Source: CAYRKT01 sp964425005
GTDB lineage: Bacteria; Synergistota; Synergistia; CAYRKT01
Length of the DNA: 29,800 nt
Assembly (NCBI GenBank): GCA_964425005.1
Contig: CAYRKT010000015.1
Location: 1 to 29,800 of the forward strand
Direction of reading: 5' to 3'
Of the stretch, positions 7,004 to 14,172 are shown piece by piece. The position numbers and the translations under genes are program-made. The notes beneath the pieces were generated by a model. The model did not search any database and was not told where the DNA came from. It saw only the letters and a program-made list of their open reading frames with translations. Every line of letters begins with the position of its first letter. Within the stretch, counting starts at the first letter, position 1.

Positions 7004-7570
7004 ATGTCCAGGATAGGCAGGAAGCCCATCGATATACCCAAGGGCGTCTCGGTCTCGATAGAGGACGGGCTGGTCAGGGTGAAGGGCCCCAAGGGGGAGC
7101 TCAGCCTCAGGTTGCTCGAGGGGATCAGCGCCTCAGTGGAGGACGGGAAGGTGTTGGTCTCCCGCCAGGGCGACAAGAAGGATCTAAAGGCCAAGCACGG
7201 CCTGATCAGGGCCCTCATAAACAACATGGTGGTGGGCGTGTCCCAGGGCTACACCAAGAGCCTGGAGATAGTGGGAGTGGGATACAGGGCTCAGATGCAG
7301 GGTTCCAAGCTGGTCCTCAACCTGGGCTACTCCCATCCCGTCGAGTACGCACCTCCCGCCGGTATAAGCCTCTCGGTGGAGGGGACCAACAGGATAAACG
7401 TGAGCGGCATAGACAAGCAGCTGGTCGGCCAGGTGGCGGCGATAATCAGGGGCTTCAGGCCGCCCGAGCCCTACAAGGGCAAGGGGATAAGGTACGTGGG
7501 AGAGCAGGTCCGCCAGAAGGCCGGCAAGGCCGGTAAAGCCGGCAAGGCCGGCAAGGCCGGCAAGAAGTAG
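7004..7570 (+). CDS. rplF: 50S ribosomal protein L6 with Lys-Ala-Gly repeat tail
   Basis: L6 lies at the base of the L7/L12 stalk near the GTPase centre. The 188-residue protein starts MSRIGRKPIDIPKGVSVSIE, has two repeated beta-alpha domains, and contains the signature PPEPYKGKGIRYVGEQVRQK at about residues 151-170. The family normally ends just after that region. Here five perfect KAG tripeptides plus KK are added, encoded by five 9-nt repeats (7517-7561). The ATG at 7004 follows GGAGGTGCC. Confidence 0.96.
   Translation: MSRIGRKPIDIPKGVSVSIEDGLVRVKGPKGELSLRLLEGISASVEDGKVLVSRQGDKKDLKAKHGLIRALINNMVVGVSQGYTKSLEIVGVGYRAQMQGSKLVLNLGYSHPVEYAPPAGISLSVEGTNRINVSGIDKQLVGQVAAIIRGFRPPEPYKGKGIRYVGEQVRQKAGKAGKAGKAGKAGKK
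7517..7561 (+). repeat. Five tandem 9-nt units encoding Lys-Ala-Gly
   Basis: Five consecutive copies of AAGGCCGGC occur, with unit 2 ending GGT and unit 3 starting AAA, both synonymous. They give (KAG)5 at the C-terminus of L6. The array is in frame and stops 9 nt before the gene end. Each unit holds the palindrome GCCGGC or a near copy, so the mRNA could fold locally. Copy number may vary between strains by slippage; this is inference. Confidence 0.95.
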
Positions 7571-7590
7571 GGGAAAGAGGTGAGGAGCAG

Positions 7591-7959
7591 TTGATCCTCA
7601 AGAGATCCAGGACCTACATGAGGAGGATCAGGCATAAGAGGATAAGGAAGAAGATATCCGGGAGCGCCGAGGTGCCTCGTCTCTCGGTCTTCAAGAGCCA
7701 CAGGTACGTGTACGCCCAGCTCATCGACGACGAGGCGGGCCACACCCTGGCTTCGGCCTCCAGCCTGGAGAGGGAGCTAAGGGAGTCCTTGAAGTCCACC
7801 GGTAACGTGGAAGCTGCTGCGGCGGTGGGCAGGCTCATAGCGGAGAGGGCGTTGAAGCTGGGCATAAAGAGGGTCGTCTTCGACAGGGGTGGCTTCAAGT
7901 ACCACGGCTCGGTCAAGGCCCTCGCCGAGGCCGCCAGGTCCGCTGGGCTCGAGTTCTAA
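7591..7959 (+). CDS. rplR: 50S ribosomal protein L18
   Basis: L18 binds 5S rRNA with L5 in the central protuberance. The start is TTG at 7591 after AGAGGTGAGGAG, giving 122 residues. The basic N-terminus (KRSRTYMRRIRHKRIRKKI) is followed by PRLSVFKSHRYVYAQLIDDEAGHTLASASS in two parts. The C-terminal signature VVFDRGGFKYHGSVKALAEAAR runs to the family ending GLEF. It lies 20 nt after rplF and 14 nt before rpsE. Confidence 0.96.
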   Translation: MILKRSRTYMRRIRHKRIRKKISGSAEVPRLSVFKSHRYVYAQLIDDEAGHTLASASSLERELRESLKSTGNVEAAAAVGRLIAERALKLGIKRVVFDRGGFKYHGSVKALAEAARSAGLEF

Positions 7960-7973
7960 GGGGGTATGAGCTG

Positions 7974-8570
7974 ATGGCTTTGGCTTCTGACAGGCTTAAT
8001 CCCGATGCCCTGGAGCTCAAGGAGCGAGTGGTCTTCGTCAACAGGGTGAGCAAGGTCGTCAAGGGCGGGAAGCGCTTTAAGTTCAGCGCCCTGGTGGTGG
8101 TGGGCGACGGGGAGAGGTACGTGGGGGTCGCCATCGGCAAGGCCAGGGAGGTCCCCGAAGCGGTCAGGAAGGGCATGGAGAAGGCCAAGAAGAACCTCAT
8201 AGAGGTCAAGAAGGTGGGGGACACCATACCCCACGAGGTCTACGGGGACTTCGGCGCGGCCAGGGTCATGCTCAAGCCCGCTGCCCCCGGCACCGGCGTC
8301 ATAGCCGGGGCGGTGATAAGGGCCATAATGGACCTGAGCGGCGTCAAAAACGTTCTCACCAAGGTGGTGGGCAGGACCTCGAACCCGGTGAACGTGGCCT
8401 GGGCTACCATGGAGGCCTTGAAGGCCTTGAGGACTCCGGACGAGATGCTCAGGCTCAAGGGCTTCAGCTTTAGCTCCAGGTCCTCCCAGGAGGGACGCCC
8501 CCAGGGTCGCGAGGCCGCGCAAGGTCAGCCTTCTAGCGAGGTGCTCGAGCATGGCGAGGATAAGGATTAA
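7974..8570 (+). CDS. rpsE: 30S ribosomal protein S5 with extended C-terminus
   Basis: S5 shapes the mRNA entry site and affects accuracy. The 198-residue product has the N-terminal double-strand RNA-binding-like domain (about residues 17-80: LKERVVFVNRVSKVVKGGKR, then FSALVVVGDGERYVGVAIGK). The C-terminal domain has APGTGVIAGAVIRAIMDLSG and NPVNVAWATMEALK. After the usual end, a Ser/Gln/Glu-rich tail of about 35 residues follows, whose last codons overlap rpmD by 20 nt. The ATG at 7974 follows GGGGGTATGAG. Confidence 0.96.
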   Translation: MALASDRLNPDALELKERVVFVNRVSKVVKGGKRFKFSALVVVGDGERYVGVAIGKAREVPEAVRKGMEKAKKNLIEVKKVGDTIPHEVYGDFGAARVMLKPAAPGTGVIAGAVIRAIMDLSGVKNVLTKVVGRTSNPVNVAWATMEALKALRTPDEMLRLKGFSFSSRSSQEGRPQGREAAQGQPSSEVLEHGEDKD

Positions 8571-8736
8571 GTGGAAGAGGAGCGCCATAGGCAGGAGCGA
8601 GAGGCAGAAGAGGACCATAAGGGCTTTGGGCCTAAGGAGGCTCAACCAGGTGGTGGAGCACGAGGACACGCCGCAGATCAGGGGCATGGTCAAGGCGGTG
8701 GAGCACCTGGTCGAGTGGGAGATCGTGGAAGGCTAG
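8551..8736 (+). CDS. rpmD: 50S ribosomal protein L30
   Basis: L30 is a small 50S protein. The 61-residue sequence MARIRIKWKRSAIGRSERQK, then RTIRALGLRRLNQVVEHEDTPQIRGMV-type core (split here), ends in VEHLVEWEIVEG. It matches the family in length and motifs. The ATG at 8551 is inside the 3' end of rpsE (20-nt overlap in another frame), with CGAGGTGCTCGAGC ahead of it. This implies translational coupling to S5. rplO starts 21 nt downstream. Confidence 0.95.
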   Translation: MARIRIKWKRSAIGRSERQKRTIRALGLRRLNQVVEHEDTPQIRGMVKAVEHLVEWEIVEG

Positions 8737-8757
8737 AAGGGAGAGGGGTTGATTTCC

Positions 8758-9207
8758 ATGCAGCTTCACGATCTGAGGCCTGCTCCCGGATCCAAGAGGA
8801 GGCGCAAGAGGGTCGGCTGTGGCCTGGGGAGCGGCCACGGCAAGACGGCGTGCAAGGGGCACAAGGGTCAGAAGGCCAGGACCGGCGGCGGCGTCAGGCC
8901 TGGCTTCGAGGGCGGCCAGATGCCCCTGGTGAGGAGGATCCCCAAGCGGGGCTTCTCGAACGCGCCCTTCAAGGTGGAGTACATCGAGGTGAACCTCGAC
9001 GCGCTGGACTCCCGCTTCGAGGCCAACGCCGAGGTATCCCCGGAGGTCCTCCGGGAGATGGGGTTGGTCAAGGGCAAGGGCCCGATAAAGGTCCTGGGAA
9101 GGGGTGAGCTCAGCAAGCCCCTGGTGGTTAAGGCTCACGCCTTCAGCGCATCGGCTCTGGACAAGATCGTCGCGGCCGGCGGCAGGGCGGAGGTGATCTC
9201 CTCTTGA
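8758..9207 (+). CDS. rplO: 50S ribosomal protein L15
   Basis: L15 is a late assembly protein that contacts many 23S rRNA domains through a long N-terminal arm. The ATG at 8758 is preferred (149 residues, MQLHDLRPAPGSKRRRKRVG), because GAGAGGGG at 8741-8748 is 9 nt ahead of it. A TTG at 8749 abuts that site. The Gly/Lys-rich arm GSGHGKTACKGHKGQKARTGGG is in residues about 24-46. The globular part has GFEGGQMPLVRRIPKRGF and the terminal VVKAHAFSASALDKI. The stop overlaps the secY start. Confidence 0.96.
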   Translation: MQLHDLRPAPGSKRRRKRVGCGLGSGHGKTACKGHKGQKARTGGGVRPGFEGGQMPLVRRIPKRGFSNAPFKVEYIEVNLDALDSRFEANAEVSPEVLREMGLVKGKGPIKVLGRGELSKPLVVKAHAFSASALDKIVAAGGRAEVISS

Positions 9208-10493
9208 TCGCCTCCTTCAGGGACGCCGTGAGGCTGCCGGACCTGAGGAAGAGGGTGTTCTTCACCCTCTTCGTCCTGCTCGTCTACAGGCTTGGGACTC
9301 ACATCCCCATGCCGGGAGTGGACACCGAGGCGCTCGCCCGCCTTTTCAAGGAGGGCGGCGTCCTCGGCTTTCTGGACCTCTTCGCCGGCGGCGCCTTGAG
9401 CCGCTTCAGCATCTTCTCCCTGGGCGTGGTGCCCTACATCAACTCGAGCATAGTGATGCAGCTCTTGGTGATAATATTTCCCGCCCTGGAGCGGCTCCAG
9501 AAGGAGGGGGAGGAGGGGAGGAGGAAGATCCTGCAGTACACCAGGTACGGGGCGGTCGTCTTCGCCCTGCTCCAGGCCCTGGGTTTGAGCTACTGGGCCT
9601 CCAGCGTGGGGGTGGTGCGGGAGGCCTCCGTCCTCTCCAGGATGGCCATGGTGGTCACCATAACCGCCGGCAGCATGGCGCTGATGTGGTTGGGGGAGCT
9701 CATAGGCGACCACGGGATAGGGAACGGGGTCTCCCTCATAATCTTCGCGGGGATAGTGGCCAGGATCCCGGCCGCCCTGGTGAGCACCATATCCCTCCTT
9801 CGTGTGGGGGAGCTGAGCCTGCTCTCGCTGCTTCTGGCCCTCGTCATCCTGGTGGCCGTCATAGCCGGGGTGATAGTGGTCCAGGAGGGGCAGAGGAGGT
9901 TGCCGGTGCAGTACGCCAAGAGGGTGGTGGGCAGGAGGGTCTACGGCGGTCAGTCCACCTTCATACCCCTCAGGGTCAACCAGGCCGGGGTCATACCGAT
10001 AATATTCGCCTCCTCGGTGATGCTCTTCCCCTCCACCCTGGCGAGGTTTCTGCCAGGTGATCTGGCGGCCTCGGTGAACGCCTGGCTTTCCCCCTCGTCG
10101 GTGCTCTACATGTCCGTGTACGCCGTGCTGGTGGTCTTCTTCACCTTCTTCTACACGGCCGTGGTCTTCAACCCCGACGAGATAGCGGAGAACATGAAGA
10201 AGTACGGCGGCTTCATCCTGGGGATAAGGCCTGGAAAGCCCACCGCCGAATACATAGAGAAGGTGCTCTCCAGGGTCACCTTCGGCGGAGGGGTCTTCCT
10301 GGCGCTGATAGCGATACTCCCCAACGTGGTCGACAGCCTCCTGGGGGTTCACACCTTCTACCTCGGGGGGACGGCGGTGCTGATAGTGGTGGGCGTGGCG
10401 CTGGACACGGTCCACCAGATAGAGGCCCAGCTCCTGCTTCGCCACTACGACGGGATTCTCAAGCGGCGCGGCAAGGAGCTCTTCAAGTTCTAA
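9204..10493 (+). CDS. secY: Protein translocase channel subunit SecY
   Basis: SecY forms the membrane channel for Sec-dependent export and membrane protein insertion. The 429-residue product has about ten hydrophobic segments. It opens with SFRDAVRLPDLRKRVFFTLF and TM1, then GTHIPMPGVD. The signature GGALSRFSIFSLGVVPYINSS lies at about residues 62-82, and the cytosolic loop has RRLPVQYAKR. The region PGKPTAEYIEKVLSRVTFGG is typical of loop C5. Start is TTG at 9204; TTGA joins it to the rplO stop. adk follows after 15 nt. Confidence 0.97.
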   Translation: MIASFRDAVRLPDLRKRVFFTLFVLLVYRLGTHIPMPGVDTEALARLFKEGGVLGFLDLFAGGALSRFSIFSLGVVPYINSSIVMQLLVIIFPALERLQKEGEEGRRKILQYTRYGAVVFALLQALGLSYWASSVGVVREASVLSRMAMVVTITAGSMALMWLGELIGDHGIGNGVSLIIFAGIVARIPAALVSTISLLRVGELSLLSLLLALVILVAVIAGVIVVQEGQRRLPVQYAKRVVGRRVYGGQSTFIPLRVNQAGVIPIIFASSVMLFPSTLARFLPGDLAASVNAWLSPSSVLYMSVYAVLVVFFTFFYTAVVFNPDEIAENMKKYGGFILGIRPGKPTAEYIEKVLSRVTFGGGVFLALIAILPNVVDSLLGVHTFYLGGTAVLIVVGVALDTVHQIEAQLLLRHYDGILKRRGKELFKF

Positions 10494-10508
10494 AGGGGTG
10501 CGCGCGGG

Positions 10509-11186
10509 ATGGACTCCTTCAGGGTGGTGGTCCTGCTCGGGGCTCCCGGGTCCGGCAAGGGGACCCAGGCGAAGCTCCTGTCCGAGAGGTGCTCCCTGGA
10601 GCAGATCTCCACGGGCGACATGCTCAGGGAGAACGTGAGGAGGGGAACCCCTCTTGGGCTGGAGGCCAAGAGGTACATGGACGAGGGGAAGCTGGTGCCC
10701 GACTCGGTGGTCATAGGGATGGTGGAGGAGAGGATAAGGGGTGCGGTCGCCTCGGGGGCTAAGGGCGTCGTCCTGGACGGGTTTCCCCGCAACGTGGAGC
10801 AGGCTAAGGCGTTGGACTCGATGCTCTCGGGGCTGGGCATGTCGCTGGGCCGCGTGCTGTTCTTCTCCATAGGGGAGGAGGCTTTGGTGGAGAGGCTCTC
10901 GGGGAGGTGGAGCTGTCGCGCTTGTGGCGCGGTCTACCACGAGGTCTTCTCTCCTCCCTCCAGTCGCGGGGTCTGCGACAGGTGCGGCGGGGAGCTCTAC
11001 CAGAGGGACGACGACAGGCCTCAGGTGGTCGCCGAGAGGATAAGGGTGTACCTCTCGAGCACGGCTCCCCTGAAGGGATTCTACGCCGAGAGGGGGCTTC
11101 TGGAGGAGGTGGACGCCTCGCGACCCCCTGAGGAGGTCTTCTCGGCCGTGAGGAGAGCCATATTCGGTGAGGGTCCATGTTCCTAG
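10509..11186 (+). CDS. adk: Adenylate kinase with zinc-binding lid
   Basis: Adenylate kinase interconverts ATP + AMP with 2 ADP in the cytosol. The 225-residue product has the P-loop GAPGSGKGT (residues 11-19), the AMP-binding segment ISTGDMLR (33-40) and DGFPRN (90-95). It has the long LID form with four cysteines, Cys136, 139, 156 and 159, in CRAC and CDRC pairs, as in zinc-containing Gram-positive-type enzymes. The DDDRPQVVAERI segment supplies lid arginine and Asp residues. The ATG at 10509 lies 15 nt after secY. The 3' end overlaps map by 10 nt. Confidence 0.97.
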   Translation: MDSFRVVVLLGAPGSGKGTQAKLLSERCSLEQISTGDMLRENVRRGTPLGLEAKRYMDEGKLVPDSVVIGMVEERIRGAVASGAKGVVLDGFPRNVEQAKALDSMLSGLGMSLGRVLFFSIGEEALVERLSGRWSCRACGAVYHEVFSPPSSRGVCDRCGGELYQRDDDRPQVVAERIRVYLSSTAPLKGFYAERGLLEEVDASRPPEEVFSAVRRAIFGEGPCS

Positions 11187-11977
11187 TGAGGCGAAGGGGA
11201 GACCTGGAGGGGATGGTCAGAGCCTCCTCTATAGTGGCGGACGTGCTCAGGCTCATGAGGGACCTGATAAGGCCCGGCGTGTCCACCGGGGAGCTGGACA
11301 GGAGGGCCGAGAAGCTCATCCGCGACAGCGGGGGCATCCCCGCCTTCAAGGGCTATCGCCTCTCCTCCGACTACCCACCTTACCCGGCCTCCATATGCGC
11401 CTCCATCAACGACGAGGTGGTGCACGGGATCCCCAGGGAGGACAGGTTCTTGGAGGAAGGGGATATAGTGAGCATCGACGTGGGGGTTAAGGCCCTGGGC
11501 TTCTACGGCGACGGGGCCGCCACCTACCCGGTGGGGGCGGTCTCGCCGGAGAGGGCCAGGCTCATAGAGGTGACGAGGAGGGCCCTATACGTGGCCATAG
11601 AGCAGGCCAGGGTGGGCAAGACCCTGGGGGATCTGGGGCATGCGGTCGAGAGCTTCGTGAGGTCCCAGGGGTTCGAGGTGGTCAGGACCTACAGCGGCCA
11701 CGGCATAGGGAAGAAGCTCCACGACTCCCCCCACGTGCCCAACTTCGGGATCAGGGGCGCTGGGCTGGTGATACCCCCAGGTCTGGCCCTGGCGATAGAG
11801 CCCATGGTGAACGCCGGCTCCCACAGGGTGAGGACCCTGGAGGACGGCTGGACGGTGGTGACCGAGGACGGCTCTGACTCGGCCCATTTCGAGCACACGG
11901 TGGTGGTGTGCGAGGAGGGCCCGAAGATCCTCACGCTATGGGAAGAGACGACAGAGCTAGGAAGCTGCGCTCTTTGA
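11177..11977 (+). CDS. map: Type I methionine aminopeptidase
   Basis: This metallopeptidase removes the initiator Met from nascent proteins. The pita-bread fold ligands can be placed by comparison with E. coli Map (D97, D108, H171, E204, E235): here Asp101, Asp112, His175, Glu208 and Glu239, with the substrate His83 in EVVHGIP. The constant offset of +4 supports a complete enzyme of 266 residues. A tail of about 13 residues (LWEETTELGSCAL) extends past the usual end. The start ATG at 11177 overlaps adk. The stop overlaps the next TTG start. Confidence 0.97.
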   Translation: MFLVRRRGDLEGMVRASSIVADVLRLMRDLIRPGVSTGELDRRAEKLIRDSGGIPAFKGYRLSSDYPPYPASICASINDEVVHGIPREDRFLEEGDIVSIDVGVKALGFYGDGAATYPVGAVSPERARLIEVTRRALYVAIEQARVGKTLGDLGHAVESFVRSQGFEVVRTYSGHGIGKKLHDSPHVPNFGIRGAGLVIPPGLALAIEPMVNAGSHRVRTLEDGWTVVTEDGSDSAHFEHTVVVCEEGPKILTLWEETTELGSCAL

Positions 11978-12258
11978 GGCTCGGTCAGGTGGTGATGTCC
12001 AAGGCGGGAAGGGACTCCGGTAGGCTGTACCTGGTGGTCGGCCTGGACGAGGGGGGGCTGGTGGCGCTCCTTTCCGACGGGAGGTCCAGGCCCGTCGGTA
12101 GGCCCAAGAGGAAGAACCCCCTCCACCTCCAGCCCACCGGCTTCGTGGACGTCGAGGCGTCGATGAAGGCGGCCTGCGGGACCCTTACGGACCTGGACGT
12201 GAGAAGGGCTCTGAGGGACTTCTCGGAGAGCAGGGGAGGGGATAGGGTGGATGCCTAA
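11974..12258 (+). CDS. KOW-domain RNA-binding protein
   Basis: A small basic protein lies between map and infA, where many Clostridia-type bacteria carry a KOW-domain protein related to the ribosomal L14e/L6e/L27e group. I prefer TTG at 11974 (94 residues), which overlaps the map stop as TTGA and has AGGAAG at 11959-11964. It begins MRLGQVVMSKAGRDSGRLYL, where the GQVV-SKAGRD-GR stretch is the KOW-like start. An ATG at 11938 would add 12 residues but lacks a close binding site. The role, perhaps ribosome-associated, is inferred only. It overlaps infA by 8 nt. Confidence 0.8.
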   Translation: MRLGQVVMSKAGRDSGRLYLVVGLDEGGLVALLSDGRSRPVGRPKRKNPLHLQPTGFVDVEASMKAACGTLTDLDVRRALRDFSESRGGDRVDA

Positions 12259-12472
12259 GGAGGACTTCATCGAGGTCACCGGCAGGGTGGTGGAGGCCTT
12301 GCCCAACGCCACCTTCAGGGTGGAGCTGGAGAACGGCCACAAGGTGCTGGCCCACATATCGGGCAAGATGCGCATGCACTTCATAAAGATACTGCCCGGG
12401 GACAGGGTGTTGGTCCAGATCTCGCCCTACGACCTGACCAGGGGCAGGATAATATACAGGTATCTGGGGTAG
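12251..12472 (+). CDS. infA: Translation initiation factor IF-1
   Basis: IF-1 is an OB-fold factor that occupies the 30S A site during initiation. The 73-residue product begins MPKEDFIEVTGRVVEALPNA and carries FRVELENGHKVLAHISGKMR and ILPGDRVLVQISPYDLTRGR, ending IIYRYLG. This is essentially canonical. The ATG at 12251 is within the end of the KOW gene behind GGGGATAGGGTGG. It is the last gene of the upstream block; a promoter follows immediately. Confidence 0.98.
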   Translation: MPKEDFIEVTGRVVEALPNATFRVELENGHKVLAHISGKMRMHFIKILPGDRVLVQISPYDLTRGRIIYRYLG

Positions 12473-12473
12473 G

Positions 12474-12502
12474 TTTACAGGTCCGGATTTCGGGTTTAGA
12501 AT
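12474..12502 (+). promoter_or_regulatory. Sigma70-type promoter upstream of rpmJ
   Basis: TTTACA (12474-12479) and TAGAAT (12497-12502) are separated by exactly 17 nt. Each matches the sigma70 consensus hexamer at 5 of 6 positions. The site starts 2 nt after the infA stop and lies in the 78-nt gap before rpmJ, one of the few AT-richer spots in the block. Transcription would start near 12509. It would let rpmJ-rpsM-rpsK-rpsD-rpoA-rplQ and the ecf genes be expressed apart from the spc genes. Confidence 0.75.
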
Positions 12503-12550
12503 AATGTTTTGTTGCTCTCTTGACGACGGCGTTCGAGGGGGAGATATGCT

Positions 12551-12676
12551 GTGAAGGTAAGGAGTTCGGTCAAGCCCATATGCGAGTACTGCAGGGTGAT
12601 AAGGCGCAGGGGGAGGGTAATGGTGATATGCAGCAAGAACCCCAAGCACAAGCAAAGGCAGGGCGTGAGGAGGTAG
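12551..12676 (+). CDS. rpmJ: 50S ribosomal protein L36, zinc-binding
   Basis: L36 is the smallest 50S protein and stabilizes 23S rRNA folding. The start is GTG at 12551 behind GGGGGAGA, giving 41 residues: MKVRSSVKPICEYCRVIRRR then GRVMVICSKNPKHKQRQGVRR. Zn ligands are Cys11, Cys14, Cys27 and His33 (the CxxC...CxxxxxH pattern). The family usually stops at the QG at 37-38; three residues (VRR) are added. It is the first gene after the internal promoter and lies 7 nt before rpsM. Confidence 0.96.
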   Translation: MKVRSSVKPICEYCRVIRRRGRVMVICSKNPKHKQRQGVRR

Positions 12677-12683
12677 GCTCGAG

Positions 12684-13064
12684 ATGGCGCGCGTAGTGGG
12701 GGTTGACCTGCCCAGGGACAAGAGGGTCGAGGTGGCTTTGACCTACATATACGGGATAGGCCTCTCCAGGTCCAAGGAGATCCTCGCGGCCACCGGGATC
12801 GATCCGGACAAGCGCGTGAGGGAACTCTCCGACGAGGAGGTCGCCAGGCTCAACGACTACATCGAGAAGCACTACAAGGTGGAAGGGGATCTCCGTCGCG
12901 AGGTGGCGATGAACATAAAGAGGCTTATAGACATCGGCTGTTACAGGGGGCTTCGCCACAAGCTGGGCCTGCCGGTCAGGGGGCAGAGGACCAGGACCAA
13001 CGCCAGGACCAGGAAGGGTCCGAGGAAGACCGTGGCCGGCAAGAAGAAGGCGACCAAGAAGTAG
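12684..13064 (+). CDS. rpsM: 30S ribosomal protein S13
   Basis: S13 forms head-to-50S bridges and contacts the P-site tRNA. The 126-residue product opens MARVVGVDLPRDKRVEVALT, followed by YIYGIGLSRSKEILAATGID, the helix-turn-helix-like region. The conserved end has RGLRHKLGLPVRGQRTRTNA and TRKGPRKTVAGKKKATKK, whose basic tail reaches tRNA. The ATG at 12684 follows GTGAGGAGG in the rpmJ end. rpsK comes 24 nt later. Confidence 0.97.
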   Translation: MARVVGVDLPRDKRVEVALTYIYGIGLSRSKEILAATGIDPDKRVRELSDEEVARLNDYIEKHYKVEGDLRREVAMNIKRLIDIGCYRGLRHKLGLPVRGQRTRTNARTRKGPRKTVAGKKKATKK

Positions 13065-13088
13065 CGGGGCTTCGGGGAGGGAATAGCT

Positions 13089-13481
13089 TTGGCCAAGAAG
13101 GCTGTCAGAAGGGGAAAGAAGAAGGAGAGGAAGAACGTACCGAGCGGGGTGGCGCACATCCACTCCACCTTCAACAACACCATAGTTACCATAACCGACA
13201 GGCAGGGCAACGTGATATCCTGGGCCTCCGGGGGCACCGTGGGCTTCAAGGGCACCAGGAAGTCTACGCCCTACGCGGCTCAGCTGGCCTCGCAGGCGGC
13301 GGCGAAGGCCGCCATGGACCAGGGGATGCGCGAGGTGGACGTGCTGGTCAAGGGGCCTGGAGCCGGCAGGGAGGCGGCCATAAGGGCCCTTCAGGCCGCG
13401 GGGCTTCAGATAAACCACATAAAGGACGTCACCCCCATACCCCACAACGGCTGCCGTCCTCCCAGCCGCAGAAGGGTCTAG
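13089..13481 (+). CDS. rpsK: 30S ribosomal protein S11
   Basis: S11 is part of the platform near the Shine-Dalgarno duplex. The 130-residue product starts from TTG at 13089 (MAKKAVRRGKKKERKNVPSG). It carries AHIHSTFNNTIVTITDRQGN, SWASGGTVGFKGTRKSTPYA and the signature LVKGPGAGREAAIRALQAAG. The end NHIKDVTPIPHNGCRPPSRR also matches the family. A GGGGAGGGAA site precedes the TTG. Confidence 0.97.
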   Translation: MAKKAVRRGKKKERKNVPSGVAHIHSTFNNTIVTITDRQGNVISWASGGTVGFKGTRKSTPYAAQLASQAAAKAAMDQGMREVDVLVKGPGAGREAAIRALQAAGLQINHIKDVTPIPHNGCRPPSRRRV

Positions 13482-13517
13482 GGGCGTTCCATCAGTGTCT
13501 TCGAGGGGTGATAAGCT

Positions 13518-14147
13518 TTGAGCAGGTACACCGGTCCCAAGTGCAGGCTCTGCAGGGCTGAGGGGATAAAGCTCTTCCTGAAGGGAGATAGGTGCTACAC
13601 CGAGAAGTGCCCCGTGGCGGGCAAGAGGAACTTCCGCCCGGGCCAGCACGGCAGAGAGAAGCCCAAGCTCACGGACTACGGCCTCAGGCTCCGGGAGAAG
13701 CAGAAGCTTCGCCGCTTCTATGGGGTCTCCGAGAAGCAGTTCAAGCGCTTCTTCGACATAGCCCAGAGGATGAGAGGAGAGGCGGGATACAACTTCCTCC
13801 AGCTCCTGGAGAGGAGGTTGGACAACGTGGTCTACCGCCTGGGGTTCGCGGTCTCCAGGGCCCAGGCCAGGCAGCTGGTGGCCCACGGTCACGTGGAGGT
13901 CAACGGGAGGAAGGTGGACATCCCGAGCTTCCTGGTCAAGGTGGGCGACGTGGTGGGCATAAGGGAGAAGAGCAGGGACCTGCAGGTGGTAAAGGAGAGC
14001 CTGGAGGGCGGAGGCGCGGGGAGGGTGCCCGCGTGGCTGGAGCTGGACCAGTCGCAGATGAGGGGCAGGGTCGTGTCGCTCCCGGCGAGGGATCAGATAG
14101 ACGCCCCCGTGAACGAGCAGCTGGTGGTGGAGTTCTACTCCAGGTAA
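13518..14147 (+). CDS. rpsD: 30S ribosomal protein S4, zinc-binding form
   Basis: S4 starts 30S assembly and can repress the alpha operon. From TTG at 13518 it is 209 residues. The N-terminal domain has Cys9, Cys12, Cys26 and Cys31 (KCRLCRAEG and CYTEKCP), the zinc-binding version. The S4 RNA-binding domain (about residues 98-160) contains RRLDNVVYRLGFAVSRAQAR and HGHVEVNGRKVDIPSFLVK. The end is QLVVEFYSR. The binding site is GAGGGGTGATAA. rpoA begins 25 nt on. Confidence 0.97.
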   Translation: MSRYTGPKCRLCRAEGIKLFLKGDRCYTEKCPVAGKRNFRPGQHGREKPKLTDYGLRLREKQKLRRFYGVSEKQFKRFFDIAQRMRGEAGYNFLQLLERRLDNVVYRLGFAVSRAQARQLVAHGHVEVNGRKVDIPSFLVKVGDVVGIREKSRDLQVVKESLEGGGAGRVPAWLELDQSQMRGRVVSLPARDQIDAPVNEQLVVEFYSR

Positions 14148-14172
14148 GAGTCCCATCGTGGGGTGATGCCTT

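Noticed and set aside
9135..10940. 601-codon open frame on the minus strand opposite secY and adk
   Set aside because: It mirrors the codon structure of well-supported plus-strand genes; the product is His/Pro/Gly-rich with no recognisable domain, typical of antisense frames in high-GC DNA.
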